Below are positions 1 to 9,200 of a stretch of DNA of 64,000 bases, piece by piece. A model generated the notes under the pieces. It was not told the DNA's origin and ran no database searches. It saw only the letters and a list, made by a program, of their open reading frames with translations. A program made the translations under genes and the position numbers. The number at the start of each line of letters is the position of its first letter. Within the stretch, counting starts at the first letter, position 1. Source of the stretch: Nonomuraea fuscirosea (GTDB lineage: Bacteria > Actinomycetota > Actinomycetes > Streptosporangiales > Streptosporangiaceae); contig NZ_PVNG01000023.1 in the NCBI RefSeq assembly GCF_003001935.1, forward strand, positions 1 through 64,000, written 5' to 3'.

Positions 1-87
1 ACCGAACAAGGCGACCACGACACCCTCATGACCCTCAACGGCCTCTACGCCGACCTCTACACCCTCCAAGCCGACGCCTACCGCTGA
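1..87 (+). CDS. C-terminal end of an ABC exporter ATP-binding protein (cut by window start)
   Basis: Only the last 28 residues are inside the window, in the frame that begins at base 1 and stops with TGA at 85-87. The segment EQGDHDTLMTLNGLYADLYT matches the end of the nucleotide-binding domain of fused multidrug or lipid ABC exporters, where a switch His precedes 'EQGxHxxLL...GxYAxLYxxQ'. In the family this protein drives export across the cytoplasmic membrane. The family assignment rests on this tail only; the substrate cannot be told. Confidence 0.6.
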   Translation, partial: TEQGDHDTLMTLNGLYADLYTLQADAYR

Positions 88-97
88 CCTGCCGGTA

Positions 98-226
98 CTC
101 AGGCCGGTCGCTGCCGTGCGCAACCCGGCGCAGGCCGGTCGCCGCCGCGCGCCCTCCGACTCAGGCCGGTCGCCGCCGCGCGCCCTCCGACTCAGGCCGG
201 TCGCCGTCCCGCGCCGGACGGCGGGG
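98..226. repeat. 31-bp tandem repeat beside the PBP stop codon
   Basis: Two exact copies of a 31-bp unit beginning CAGGCCGGTCGCCG lie at 131-161 and 162-192. A degenerate copy precedes them (100-130) and a partial one follows (193-215). Each exact copy is headed by CT-CAGG, as is the end of the neighbouring minus-strand gene, whose stop codon (TCA on the plus strand, 228-230) reads CTCAGGACAG. This makes the unit look like a degenerate relative of the gene's 3' end. Confidence 0.75.
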
Positions 227-227
227 C

Positions 228-1673
228 TCAGGACAGTGCCGCCTCGATCATCGCGCGCGCGACGGCCCCTACCGCGCCCGCCCGCGACCCCGGCCGTTCC
301 AGCACCACCCCGACCGCCACCTCGGGCGCGCGCGCAGGCGCGAAGGCCGTCACCAGCGCGTGCTCGCCGCCGCCAGGCACGGTCGCGGCGGTGGCGGCCC
401 TTGAGGCCACCCGCACCCCCGGGATCGCCGCCCCCAGGCCTCTGGCGGGCGTCGCGATCGTCATCATCGCCGCCAGGTAGCGGGCCAGCAGCGGCGGCAC
501 GGCCGTCCGGTACACCACGGGAGCGGCCCGGTTGATCATCGTGCCGTCCCGCAGCCGTACCTCCTCCACCAGGTACGGCCGCATCAGCACCCCGTCGTTC
601 GCCACCGCCGCCGACAGCATGGCCACCATCAGCGGCGTCACCCTGTCGTCGTGGTGCCCGACGGCCGCCAGCGCCGTCTGGGCCCGGTCCAGGGCGAGCG
701 GATACCGGCTCGGCACCGCGACCAGCGGGATCCGCAGGCTGCCCCCGTTGAAGCCGAACGCCTCCGCCTGGTCCCGCAGCAGGTCCTGCCCCAGCTGCAG
801 CCCGATGCCGGCGAACGCGGTGTCGCACGACCTCCGGAACGCCAGCGCCAGCGTCGGCCGCCGGTGCGCGCAGTCGCCCGGATTGCGCAGGTACGTCGGC
901 GTCCCTGGAAGGCGCAGCCGGGCCGGCGCGTCCACCAGGGCCGTGGGCGTGTACTCCCCCGACGCCAGCGCCGCCGCCGTGGTGACCAGCCGGAACGTGG
1001 CCCCGGGCGGATAGACGCGGTGCAGCGCCCGGTTGAGCAGGGGTCGCGCGGGAGCCGCGCGCAGCCGCCGCGCCGCCTCCTCCAGCCGCGCCCGGTCGAA
1101 GGTGGTCAGCGCGTTGGGGTCGTAGGAGGGATACGTGGCCAGCGCCTGGATCGCCCCGGTCGCCGGATCGATCGCCACCGCCGCCCCCGGCACCCCCGCG
1201 GCCGCGAGCCCCTGGTAGGCCGCCCGCTGCACCCGGTCCCTGACCGTCAGCCTGATGTCGGCCCCTTCGACGGTGCCGTGCCGGACCAGCGACCTGACCC
1301 TGACCTTGGGGTCGTCCCCCGACAGCACCGCGTCCAGGGCCTGTTCCATCCCCGTCGAGTGATGCAGCGACACGTGCCCGGTGAGCGCCGCGTACGGCTC
1401 GCCCCGCGGGTAGGCGCGCCGGTACCGGTAGGGCCCGGCGGCCGTGGGCAGGCTGGTGGCGACGAGGGTGCCGTCGTAGGTGCGGATGTCGCCGCGCGGG
1501 TGGCCGTACCTGGCGATCAGCGGGCGCTCGTTCCTGCGGTCGGCGTTGAGCGGGTACGTGCCGAACGCCTGGATGAGCGTGATGTGCGCCAGCAGGACGA
1601 AGAGCATCGCCGCACACACCCTGGCCACGCGGCCCAGGGGTACGTTGATCCACCTCGCCCTCGATCCAGCCAT
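228..1673 (-). CDS. Penicillin-binding protein homologue with degenerate active-site motifs
   Basis: 481 residues, aligning by eye with the class B PBP PbpA of actinobacteria: a short cytoplasmic start, one membrane segment (about residues 16-36), a dimerisation region with 'RGDIRTYDG', then a transpeptidase domain. The three catalytic motifs are all altered. The SxxK site is ATFR (225-228) within YPPGATFRLVT, the SxN site is SCD (282-284), and the KTG site is RAA (425-427). The nucleophilic serine and its lysine are therefore absent, so D,D-transpeptidase activity is not expected; a scaffold or binding role is inference. No ftsW/rodA partner is adjacent. The start at 1673 puts the membrane segment at the usual place. 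Confidence 0.85.
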   Translation of the reverse strand: MAGSRARWINVPLGRVARVCAAMLFVLLAHITLIQAFGTYPLNADRRNERPLIARYGHPRGDIRTYDGTLVATSLPTAAGPYRYRRAYPRGEPYAALTGHVSLHHSTGMEQALDAVLSGDDPKVRVRSLVRHGTVEGADIRLTVRDRVQRAAYQGLAAAGVPGAAVAIDPATGAIQALATYPSYDPNALTTFDRARLEEAARRLRAAPARPLLNRALHRVYPPGATFRLVTTAAALASGEYTPTALVDAPARLRLPGTPTYLRNPGDCAHRRPTLALAFRRSCDTAFAGIGLQLGQDLLRDQAEAFGFNGGSLRIPLVAVPSRYPLALDRAQTALAAVGHHDDRVTPLMVAMLSAAVANDGVLMRPYLVEEVRLRDGTMINRAAPVVYRTAVPPLLARYLAAMMTIATPARGLGAAIPGVRVASRAATAATVPGGGEHALVTAFAPARAPEVAVGVVLERPGSRAGAVGAVARAMIEAALS

Positions 1674-1709
1674 GGATCTTGGTCTACCCGCCAGGGCGCA
1701 AAGGGGGAG

Positions 1710-2069
1710 CTAGAGGACGCTTCGGTAGTAGGAAATCTTGTTCTTGATGTACTGCTGCCGCGCGGCGAGGTTCTGGATCTGACCCTGGACCTGCTGGTCG
1801 TGCTCCTCCAGCAGCTTGATCCGGTCGGGGATCGTGTGGTCGCCGGCGCGGACCAGCTCGGCGAAGCGCAACATCTGGGCGATGGGCATGCCGGTGTCGC
1901 GCAGGCACCGCACCGTGCCGAGCCAGCCGAGGTCCTCCTGGCTGAACCGGCGCTGCCCGGCCGCGTTGCGCCCGACGCGCTCCAGCAGGCCGATCTTCTC
2001 GTAGTAGCGGAGGGTGTCGATGCTGAATCCGGTCTCCTCGACGACCTCGGCAGGAGTGTAAACGCTCAC
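1710..2069 (-). CDS. MerR-family transcriptional regulator
   Basis: 119 residues. The N-terminal winged helix-turn-helix (YTPAEVVEETGFSIDTLRYY, residues 4-23) is the classical MerR DNA-binding motif, followed by a second helix pair and a long C-terminal dimerisation helix (about 80-119). There is no large effector domain and no cysteine cluster, so the inducer is unknown. It is divergent from the aldo/keto reductase. A MerR-type operator sits inside its own promoter, whose -10 ends 8 nt before the start codon, so its mRNA is probably leaderless and autoregulated. This resembles the actinobacterial MerR regulators paired with small oxidoreductases. Confidence 0.88.
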   Translation of the reverse strand: MSVYTPAEVVEETGFSIDTLRYYEKIGLLERVGRNAAGQRRFSQEDLGWLGTVRCLRDTGMPIAQMLRFAELVRAGDHTIPDRIKLLEEHDQQVQGQIQNLAARQQYIKNKISYYRSVL

Positions 2070-2076
2070 GTCTCAA

Positions 2077-2107
2077 AGTATCCGACCTGGAGCGCACTCC
2101 AGGTCAA
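2077..2107 (-). promoter_or_regulatory. MerR-type promoter/operator for the merR gene
   Basis: Read on the minus strand: -35 TTGACC (2107-2102), a 19-bp spacer and -10 GATACT (2082-2077). The spacer carries a near-perfect 22-bp palindrome (2084-2105, GACCTGGAG...CTCCAGGTC, 20 of 22 positions symmetric). A 19-bp spacer filled by a dyad is the hallmark of MerR-activated promoters. Confidence 0.7.
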
Positions 2108-2151
2108 CCGAATCCCGGCACCCGCCCGCCGGAGCAGTCCGATCCGGCGGC

Positions 2152-2182
2152 TTGACATGGAGCGCGCTCCAGCTCGCACGAT
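2152..2182 (+). promoter_or_regulatory. MerR-type promoter/operator for the aldo/keto reductase
   Basis: -35 TTGACA (2152-2157) is followed by a 19-bp spacer containing the perfect 14-bp palindrome TGGAGCGCGCTCCA (2158-2171), and a weak -10 CACGAT (2177-2182). The core TGGAGnGCnCTCCA is the same as in the operator at 2084-2105, so one regulator very likely controls both genes. The start codon at 2189 lies 6 nt past the -10, so the transcript should be leaderless. Confidence 0.65.
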
Positions 2183-2188
2183 CGGCGC

Positions 2189-3112
2189 ATGAACATCGCA
2201 CTCGGCACCATTCCGTTCGGCACCACCGTCGGTACGCGGGAGACCTTCGCCATCCTGGACCGGTTCCTCGACGCCGGCGGCACCATGATCGACACGGCCA
2301 ACAACTACCCGTTCTGGGTCGAGGGCCGCTCGGGCGACGAGAGCGAGGAGGCCATCGGCGCCTGGCTGGCCGCCCGCGGCGTACGGGACCGGGTCTTCGT
2401 CAGCACGAAGGTCGGCGCCCGGCCGACCGTGCCCGGCGACCTCACCCTCGACTCGGCCGAGGGCCTGTCCGCGGCGACCGTCGCGCAGGGTGTAGAAGGC
2501 AGTCTCAGGAGATTGCGGACGGACTACATCGATGTGTATTGGTCGCACATCGAGGACCGGTCCGTCCCGCTGGAGGAGACTCTGGGCGCGTTCGACCAGC
2601 TGGCCAAGGCCGGCAAGGTCCGCGCCGTCGGGGCCAGCAACATGGCCGCGTGGCGGCTGGAGCGGGCCAGGAACGTCTCGGCGGCGCACGGCTGGACGCC
2701 CTACACCTACATCCAGCTGCGTCACACCTATCTGCGCCCGCGTCCCGGCACCAGGCCGGCCGAGGCGGGGCACCGGCTGGTCTCCGACGACCTGCTCGAC
2801 TACCTGGCCGCCGAACCGGACCTGACGCTGTGGGCGTACAACACGCTGATGTTCGGCGCGTACACGCGGCCCGACCGGCCGATCGCGGAGATCTACGACC
2901 ACCCGGGCACCGCCCGGCGGCTGGCCGTGCTGCACGAGGTGGCCGGCGAGCTGGGCGCGACCGCGAACCAGGTCGTGCTGGCCTGGCTGATGGCCGACGG
3001 CATCGTCCCGATCGTGGGCGTCTCCACGATGGAGCAGCTGGAGGAGGCCATCGGCGCCGCGGACCTGAAGCTGGACGCCGACCTGCGCGCCCGCCTCGAC
3101 GACCCGAGCTGA
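2189..3112 (+). CDS. Aldo/keto reductase
   Basis: 307 residues with the NADPH-dependent AKR barrel. The tetrad is readable: Asp and Tyr in MIDTANNYPFW (about 31-41), Lys in FVSTKVG (about 70-76) and His in YWSHIED (about 116-122). The NADP-binding C-terminal part has 'IVGVSTMEQLEEAIGA'. It probably reduces carbonyl compounds in the cytosol; the substrate is unknown. It is divergent from merR and shares its operator type, so induction by a small electrophile or drug sensed by MerR is a reasonable inference. The ATG at 2189 has no Shine-Dalgarno sequence and fits leaderless translation. Confidence 0.9.
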   Translation: MNIALGTIPFGTTVGTRETFAILDRFLDAGGTMIDTANNYPFWVEGRSGDESEEAIGAWLAARGVRDRVFVSTKVGARPTVPGDLTLDSAEGLSAATVAQGVEGSLRRLRTDYIDVYWSHIEDRSVPLEETLGAFDQLAKAGKVRAVGASNMAAWRLERARNVSAAHGWTPYTYIQLRHTYLRPRPGTRPAEAGHRLVSDDLLDYLAAEPDLTLWAYNTLMFGAYTRPDRPIAEIYDHPGTARRLAVLHEVAGELGATANQVVLAWLMADGIVPIVGVSTMEQLEEAIGAADLKLDADLRARLDDPS

Positions 3113-3127
3113 GCCGGACGGCCGGGG

Positions 3128-3766
3128 TCAGGACAGGTGGCCGGCCAGGTAGCGGTGGACCAGTTGCTTGCACTCGGCGATGAGCCGGGGATCGCCCGCG
3201 GGATCGGCCCTGAAGGCGAGCTTGAGCACCGCGTCCGCGGCCTCGACGGCCACCAGCAGGGCCCGGTCGAGCCCTGGGCCCATGGGGGCGTCCAGGAAGT
3301 CCATGGTCAGCGCACGCAGGCGCTCGGCCACGACGACGTTGTTCTCCTGCGTCCCGTCGAGCGCCCGCCGGCTGCCCGCCACGATGGGCCCGCCGGGGGC
3401 GATGAGCACCTCGCCGAAGTCCACCACCGCGAACCCGGGCGTGCTGCGCTTCATGTCGACGAACTCGTCGATGGCGAGGTCGACCAGGTCGGTCCAGTGG
3501 CCGAGCGCGGCCTCGGGGATGCGTTCGACGATGCGCTGGAGGAACGCCTCCAGGTTGCGCCGCGCCAGGGCGCGGACCAGACCCTGCTTGTCGTGGAAGA
3601 ACTGGTAGAACGTGCCGATCGGCACCTCCGCGCGGCGCGCGACCTCTTTGGTGGTCAGCGCCTCGTAGCCGACCTCGTCGAGCAGGAGTGCGCACTCGTC
3701 GAGCATCCGCTCCACCCGCTCGACGCTCCGGCGTTGCGCTGGCCTCCGGCGCAAGGTACTGGTCAT
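3128..3766 (-). CDS. TetR-family transcriptional regulator
   Basis: 212 residues. The N-terminal TetR DNA-binding domain (about 15-62) includes LTTKEVARRAEVPIGTFYQF, the canonical helix-turn-helix followed by FY-FF. The C-terminal ligand-binding domain is of the type ending with 'LIAECKQLVHRYLAG'. It is divergent from the GH1 beta-glucosidase and convergent with the aldo/keto reductase (15 nt apart). Repression of its own promoter and perhaps of the glucosidase is inference from position. The intergenic segment contains GTATAC (3781-3786), but I see no convincing long palindrome. Confidence 0.88.
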   Translation of the reverse strand: MTSTLRRRPAQRRSVERVERMLDECALLLDEVGYEALTTKEVARRAEVPIGTFYQFFHDKQGLVRALARRNLEAFLQRIVERIPEAALGHWTDLVDLAIDEFVDMKRSTPGFAVVDFGEVLIAPGGPIVAGSRRALDGTQENNVVVAERLRALTMDFLDAPMGPGLDRALLVAVEAADAVLKLAFRADPAGDPRLIAECKQLVHRYLAGHLS

Positions 3767-3856
3767 GGCCCCATCCTGTCGTATACCGGGGACCTTGAGT
3801 CAGGGGGTTTGAGCACGATTAACATGAGCCTTACTCGCGTGAGAGGAAGGCCGAGC

Positions 3857-5164
3857 ATGTTCCTCTGGGGTACGGCCACGGCGGCCTACCAGATCGAAGG
3901 CGCCGCCCGGGAGGACGGCAGAGGCCCCTCGATCTGGGACACCTTCGCCCACGAACCGGGCCGCACCAGGGACGGGCACACCGGCGACGTGGCCTGCGAC
4001 CACTACCACCGCTGGCCCGAGGACGTGGCCCTCATGGCGGGCCTCGGCGTGAACGCCTACCGCTTCTCGATCGCCTGGCCGCGCGTGCTGCCCATGGGCG
4101 CGGGCGAGGTCAACCGGCGCGGCCTGGACTTCTACGACCGCCTGGTGGACGCCCTGCTGGCCGAGGGCGTGCAACCGGTGCCGACGCTGTTCCACTGGGA
4201 CCTGCCGCAGGCGCTGGAGGAGCGCGGCGGCTGGATGGACCGGGACGTCTCCGCCCTCTTCGCCGAGTACGCCGCCACGGTCGCCGCCCGCCTGGCCGAC
4301 CGCGTCCCGCTGTGGATCACCCTCAACGAGCCGTTCGTGCACATGGCCTTCGGCTACGCCATGGGCGTCCACGCCCCCGGCCGCCTCCTCATGAACGGCG
4401 CCCTGCCCGCCGCCCACCACCAGCTGCTCGGCCACGGCCTGGCGGTGCAGGCGCTCAGGGCGGCCGGCGCGGGCCAGGTGGCGCTCACCAACAACTGCAC
4501 CCCCGTCTGGCCGGCCTCCGCGCGGGAGGAGGACGTCGCGGCCGCCGAAGCGTACGACATCCTGCACAACCGCCTGTTCAACGACCCCGTGCTGCTCGGC
4601 GAGTATCCCGACCTGTCCGCCTACACCGGCTCCCTGGACTTCGTGCAGGACGGCGACCTGAAGACCATCGCGGCCCCGCTGGACGCTCTGGGGATCAACT
4701 ACTACAACCCCACCCGGATCGCCGCCCCGACCGACGCCGGCCTGCCCTTCGACGACGCGGGCGTCACCGGCTACCCGACGACCGCCTTCGGCTGGCCGGT
4801 CGTCCCCGACGGCCTGCGCGAGCTCCTGACCGGCCTTAGGGCCCGCTACGGCGCGGCGCTGCCGCCGATCCTCATCACCGAGAACGGCTGCTCCCAGCCG
4901 GACGAACTTACCGAAAACGGCACGGTCGAGGACGAGGCCCGCGTCGACTTCCTCGACCGGCACATCGCCGCCATGCGGCAGGCCATGGCCGAGGGCGTGG
5001 ACGTGCGCGGCTACTTCGTCTGGTCGCTGCTGGACAACTTCGAGTGGGCCGAGGGCTACCACCAGCGCTTCGGCCTGGTGCACGTGGACTTCGCCACCGG
5101 CCGCCGCACGCCGAAGCGGTCCTACCGCTGGTTCAAGGAGTTCCTGGAGCGGCAGAACCCGTGA
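3857..5164 (+). CDS. GH1 beta-glucosidase
   Basis: 435 residues, a single GH1 TIM barrel without signal peptide, so a cytoplasmic enzyme hydrolysing beta-glucosides such as cellobiose or related disaccharides. Acid/base Glu158 is in TLNEP and nucleophile Glu342 in ITENG. Family landmarks FLWGTATAAYQIEG at the start and NFEWAEGYHQRFGL near the end are present. I chose ATG 3857 because AGGAAGG (3844-3850) lies 6 nt upstream and MFLWGTA is the usual family start; an ATG at 3824 in the same frame has no ribosome site. A weak promoter (TTGAGT 3795, ATTAAC 3818) lies upstream. No sugar transporter is adjacent. Confidence 0.93.
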   Translation: MFLWGTATAAYQIEGAAREDGRGPSIWDTFAHEPGRTRDGHTGDVACDHYHRWPEDVALMAGLGVNAYRFSIAWPRVLPMGAGEVNRRGLDFYDRLVDALLAEGVQPVPTLFHWDLPQALEERGGWMDRDVSALFAEYAATVAARLADRVPLWITLNEPFVHMAFGYAMGVHAPGRLLMNGALPAAHHQLLGHGLAVQALRAAGAGQVALTNNCTPVWPASAREEDVAAAEAYDILHNRLFNDPVLLGEYPDLSAYTGSLDFVQDGDLKTIAAPLDALGINYYNPTRIAAPTDAGLPFDDAGVTGYPTTAFGWPVVPDGLRELLTGLRARYGAALPPILITENGCSQPDELTENGTVEDEARVDFLDRHIAAMRQAMAEGVDVRGYFVWSLLDNFEWAEGYHQRFGLVHVDFATGRRTPKRSYRWFKEFLERQNP

Positions 5165-5183
5165 TCACAGGGGGTGGCGAGCG

Positions 5184-6080
5184 TCAGAACACCGACACGT
5201 GAACGTGGTCGTAGTGGTTGGCGGTCACGCCGCCGCGGTTGGACATCGGGTCCCAGCCGCCGCCTGACCGGATGTCGTAGTAGCGCTGCTTCCAGATGAT
5301 GTACATGACGCCGAGCCGGCCGCCGTTCTTGATCAGCCAGGCGGCCAGCGCGTCGCCGTTGGCCGCGTTGTTCCCGCCGGCCATGGTGCCGCCGGGCGAC
5401 ATCATGAAGTCGCAGGCCCGGCCCTTGCCGTGCTCGCCGGGGTCGCCGGGGCGCAGGCAGCCGACGCCGTACTTCATCGGGAAGTTGGCCATGATCTCGG
5501 CGCGGACGGAGATCATCCGGGGCGTCAGGCCCTCGGCGCCGCCGGGCTGCTGGAAGCCGTACTTGGCGAGGAGCTTCTCGATGTCCTTGCGCCGGCTCTG
5601 CATCTGCCTGATCTCTTTGCGCAGCTTCTCGATCTTCTCGTTGGCGTTGAGCTTGGCGTCGTTGGACTTGGCGATCAGTTTCTTGATCGCCTCGACCTTC
5701 TTGGCCCGCTCGTTGGCCATGAAGGTCATCGTGGCGGCCTGCCCGAGCATCTTGGTGGGGTCGGTGCTGGGCGTGAGCAGCTGGGTGTTGTCGAGCGGGC
5801 CGACCATGTAGGCCGTCTGGGCGATCCGGCTGACCTCGGCCTGGGCGGCGCGGAGCTGGGCCTGGAGGCCGCCCGAGGTGTCGGTGGCCTTCTTGGCCTG
5901 GAGCCTGATCTCCTCCAGGCTCTGGATCTGACCCCGGTAGCGCTCGCTCAGCTGGGCCGCCTGCCGGGTGAGTCTGCGCAGCTCAGCGGGGCTGGGATCG
6001 GCCGCGGCCGGGGTGGGCGCGGGCAACCCGACCAGCCCGGCGAGGACGGTGACAAGAACGGCGGTCCGCCAGATCCTCAC
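5184..6080 (-). CDS. Secreted coiled-coil protein with M15-like metallopeptidase domain
   Basis: 298 residues. Signal peptide about 1-27 (MRIWRTAVLVTVLAGLVGL, cleavage near AAADP). A long coiled coil follows (about 33-165, rich in heptads with K/E/Q/L). The C-terminal domain (about 190-298) carries EHGKGRACDF and NHYDHVHVS, which resemble the zinc-binding HxxGxAxD and HxH elements of VanY/M15 D,D-carboxypeptidases. It has the layout of the actinobacterial 'ARB_07466-like' C-terminal family, whose activity I cannot confirm. A role in peptidoglycan trimming, with the coiled coil as regulatory arm, is inference. Confidence 0.7.
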   Translation of the reverse strand: MRIWRTAVLVTVLAGLVGLPAPTPAAADPSPAELRRLTRQAAQLSERYRGQIQSLEEIRLQAKKATDTSGGLQAQLRAAQAEVSRIAQTAYMVGPLDNTQLLTPSTDPTKMLGQAATMTFMANERAKKVEAIKKLIAKSNDAKLNANEKIEKLRKEIRQMQSRRKDIEKLLAKYGFQQPGGAEGLTPRMISVRAEIMANFPMKYGVGCLRPGDPGEHGKGRACDFMMSPGGTMAGGNNAANGDALAAWLIKNGGRLGVMYIIWKQRYYDIRSGGGWDPMSNRGGVTANHYDHVHVSVF

Positions 6081-6282
6081 ACCCGCCCCCTCCCCTCATA
6101 GACGGACCGAAACTATAGAAGATGATCTTGATCTCTGTCATCCGAACGACGGAACTGCTGCCCCTTTGGCGAAGTTTTGTGTGTTTGTCCGACTTAATGC
6201 GGACCTAAAAGTTGGGCCTTGCCTGAAACGCTCCAACCGTCTGGGATGGCGATCGTTCTCCGTCTCTGCGAAGGGGCAGACC

Positions 6283-9200
6283 GTGTCTCGAACTTTGACC
6301 CTCGCCGCGGCCGTCATCCTCGGCTTAGGCACCTCTCTCGTGGCCTCGACGGCCGAAGCCTCCGTGGATCCGCTGCCGGCCCGCGACCGTCTGGAGCTCT
6401 ACCAGCTCGAAAGCCCGCCGGGCACCGCGCAGGCCCTCAGGGAGAAGGGCTTCGACGTCGTACAGCAGCAGAACAAGGGCGACAAGGAGCACATCGAGCT
6501 GACCGCGGCCCAGACGGACCTCGCCGCCCTGGCCAAGCTCGGCCACAAGCCCGAGCCCGTGCGCAACCCGCAGGGCCAGACCCAGCTGGAGGCCGCCAGG
6601 GCGCAGGCCGCGGGCGGTTACACCGTCTACAAGTCCTACTCCGAGCGCGGCGGCATCGCCGACCAGCTCAAGGCGATAGCGGCGGCCAACAAGGACGTCG
6701 TCAAGCTGCAGTCCATCGGCAAGACGCTGCGCGGCCAGGACATCCTGGCCGCCAAGGTCTCGACCGGCGCGAGGCTGCTGCCCGACGGGCTCAAGCCCGC
6801 CGCCCTCTACTCGGCCACCCAGCACGCCCGCGAGTGGATCGCGACCGAGGTCGACATGCGGCTGCTCAAGCACGTGGTCGCGAACAAGCGCGCGCTGCGG
6901 GACCTGCTCAACACGACCGAGCTGTGGTTCGTCCCGGTGGCCAACCCCGACGGCTACGACTTCACCTTCACCGAGGGCAACCGCCTGTGGCGCAAGAACC
7001 TGCGCGACAACAACGGCGACGGCCAGATCACCGGCGGCGACGGCGTCGACCCGAACCGGAACTTCCCCACGAACTTCCACTACGACGAGGAAGGCTCGTC
7101 GAGCATCCCCAGCAGCGAGACCTTCCGCGGCGCCGGCCCGGCCAGCGAGCCGGAGACCAGGGCCATGGACGGCCTGCTGCGCAAGGTCAAGTTCGAGACG
7201 CAGCTCAACTACCACTCCTACGGCCCGCTGCTGCTCTACCCGAGCGGCTTCCAGATCGCCACGGAGACCGCCGACAACCCGATCTACGAGGCGCTCACCG
7301 GCGACGACGTCAGGCCCGCGGTGCCCGGCTTCGACCCCGACCTCGGCGCGGAGCTGTACACGACCAACGGCGACACCAACGACCACGCCCACGCCCGCTA
7401 CGGGACGCTGTCCTGGACGCCGGAGCTGAACGAGGGCTGCGACGGCTGCGGCTTCGTCTTCCCCGACGACGAGGCGCTCGTGCAGGCCGAGTTCGAGAAG
7501 AACCTGCCGTTCGCCCTCGACGTGGCGAAGTCCGCGGTCAACCCGGTCGAGCCGGTCACCCACCTGGGCAACAGGACGCCCGACTTCGTCACCGACCCGT
7601 TCGAGATCAGCCACGGCAAGGAGCAGGTCGTCGAGGTCAACGCCAAGCGCAAGCTCGGCCCGGTGTTCCTGAACTACCAGGTCAACGGCGGCCGCACCAA
7701 GACCGCCGGCACCTCGGAGTGGAAGGGCGGCGAACGGTACGGCGCGGGCTACGACCGCTACTACCACCGCCTGCGCGGCAAGATCACCGGCACGAAGGCC
7801 GGTGACAGGGTCAAGGTCTGGTTCAGCTCGATCGGCAGGAAGAGCTCCGACTTCACCTATAAGGTCGCCACCGACATCGGCGGCAAGGTGCTGGTGCTGG
7901 CCACCGAGGACGTCACCGGCCTCAGCCCGGCGCAGGGCGTGACCGAGGCCAAGTACGCCGGCGACTACGCCGCCGCGCTCCAGGCCGCCGGCTACAGCTC
8001 CGACGTGTACGACATGGACAAGGCCGGCCGCAAGGCCCCGCACCCGCTGGGCGTGCTCAGCCACTACAAGGCCGTGATCTGGGAGACCGGCGACGACGTC
8101 ATCCCGAGGTCGGAGGGCCAGGTGCCCGGCACCACCTCCAAGGGCGGCGTGGACACCGAACTGGCCGTCCGCGACTACCTGAACGAGGGCGGCAAGGTGC
8201 TGCACGCGGGCAAGTACCCGTCGTACGCGGCCAACTTCAACGGCTCCTACTACTACGAGCCCGACCAGCCGGAGAACCCCGAGTGCACGGTGGACGACGA
8301 TCCGCCCTGCATCCCGGTCTTCAACGACTTCCAGCAGTACTGGCTGGGCGCGTACGTCTTCTTCGACAACGCCGGCACCGACCAGGCCACCGGGCAGCCG
8401 TTCGCCCTCCAGGGCAGCGCCGGCAAGTTCGCCGGGTTCGACGGCACGATCGCGCCCGACCACACCCAGTCGTTCGTGGCCACCTCGGCCATCCTGCCCG
8501 CCGCCCAGTTCCCCAGGTTCGCCAGTTCGGCCCCGGTGAAGTGGGTGCGCCCCGGCGGCCCGTTCGACCCGCACACCGGCTCCTGGGACGTCTACAGCGG
8601 CATCGCCGACGTCTCCTGGAAGCGGCTGACCAGGACCATCGACCTGACCGGCAAGTCGAGCGGCGACCTGTCGTTCTGGACCTCGTACGACACCGAGTTC
8701 CACTGGGACTTCCTGACGGTCGAGGCGCGCACGGCGGGCGGCGACGACTGGACCACGCTGCCCGACGCCAACGGGCACACCACGCAGGACGTCGGTGACA
8801 GCTGCCTGACCGAGAACAGCGGCGGCTGGCGCACGATCCACCCGTTCACCCAGCGCTACCAGGGCGAGAACTGCGAGGCGACGGGCAGCTCCGGCGCCTG
8901 GCACGCGGCCTCGGGCAACTCCTCCGGCTGGCAGCAGTGGAAGATCGACCTGACCCCGTACGCGGGCAAGCAGGTCGAGATCTCCATCTCCTACATCAGC
9001 GACTGGGCCACCCAGGGCGCGGGCGTCTTCCTGGACGACTTCGCCATCACCCTGGACGGCGCGGCGGCGGAGACGACGTCGTTCGAGTCGGACCTGGGCG
9101 GCTGGGCCGCCGGGGCCGCGCCCGAGGGCAGCGCGCCGTCGATCAACAACTGGTTCCGCACGGACCAGGTGTTCGAGGAGGGCGCGGGCGTCGTGACCGA

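Noticed and set aside
98..226. CRISPR-like array
   Set aside because: Units are adjacent with no spacers, only a few copies, and no cas genes nearby.
3824..3856. ATG 3824 as start of the GH1 gene
   Set aside because: No ribosome site and 11 extra residues absent from family starts; ATG 3857 has AGGAAGG at the right distance.
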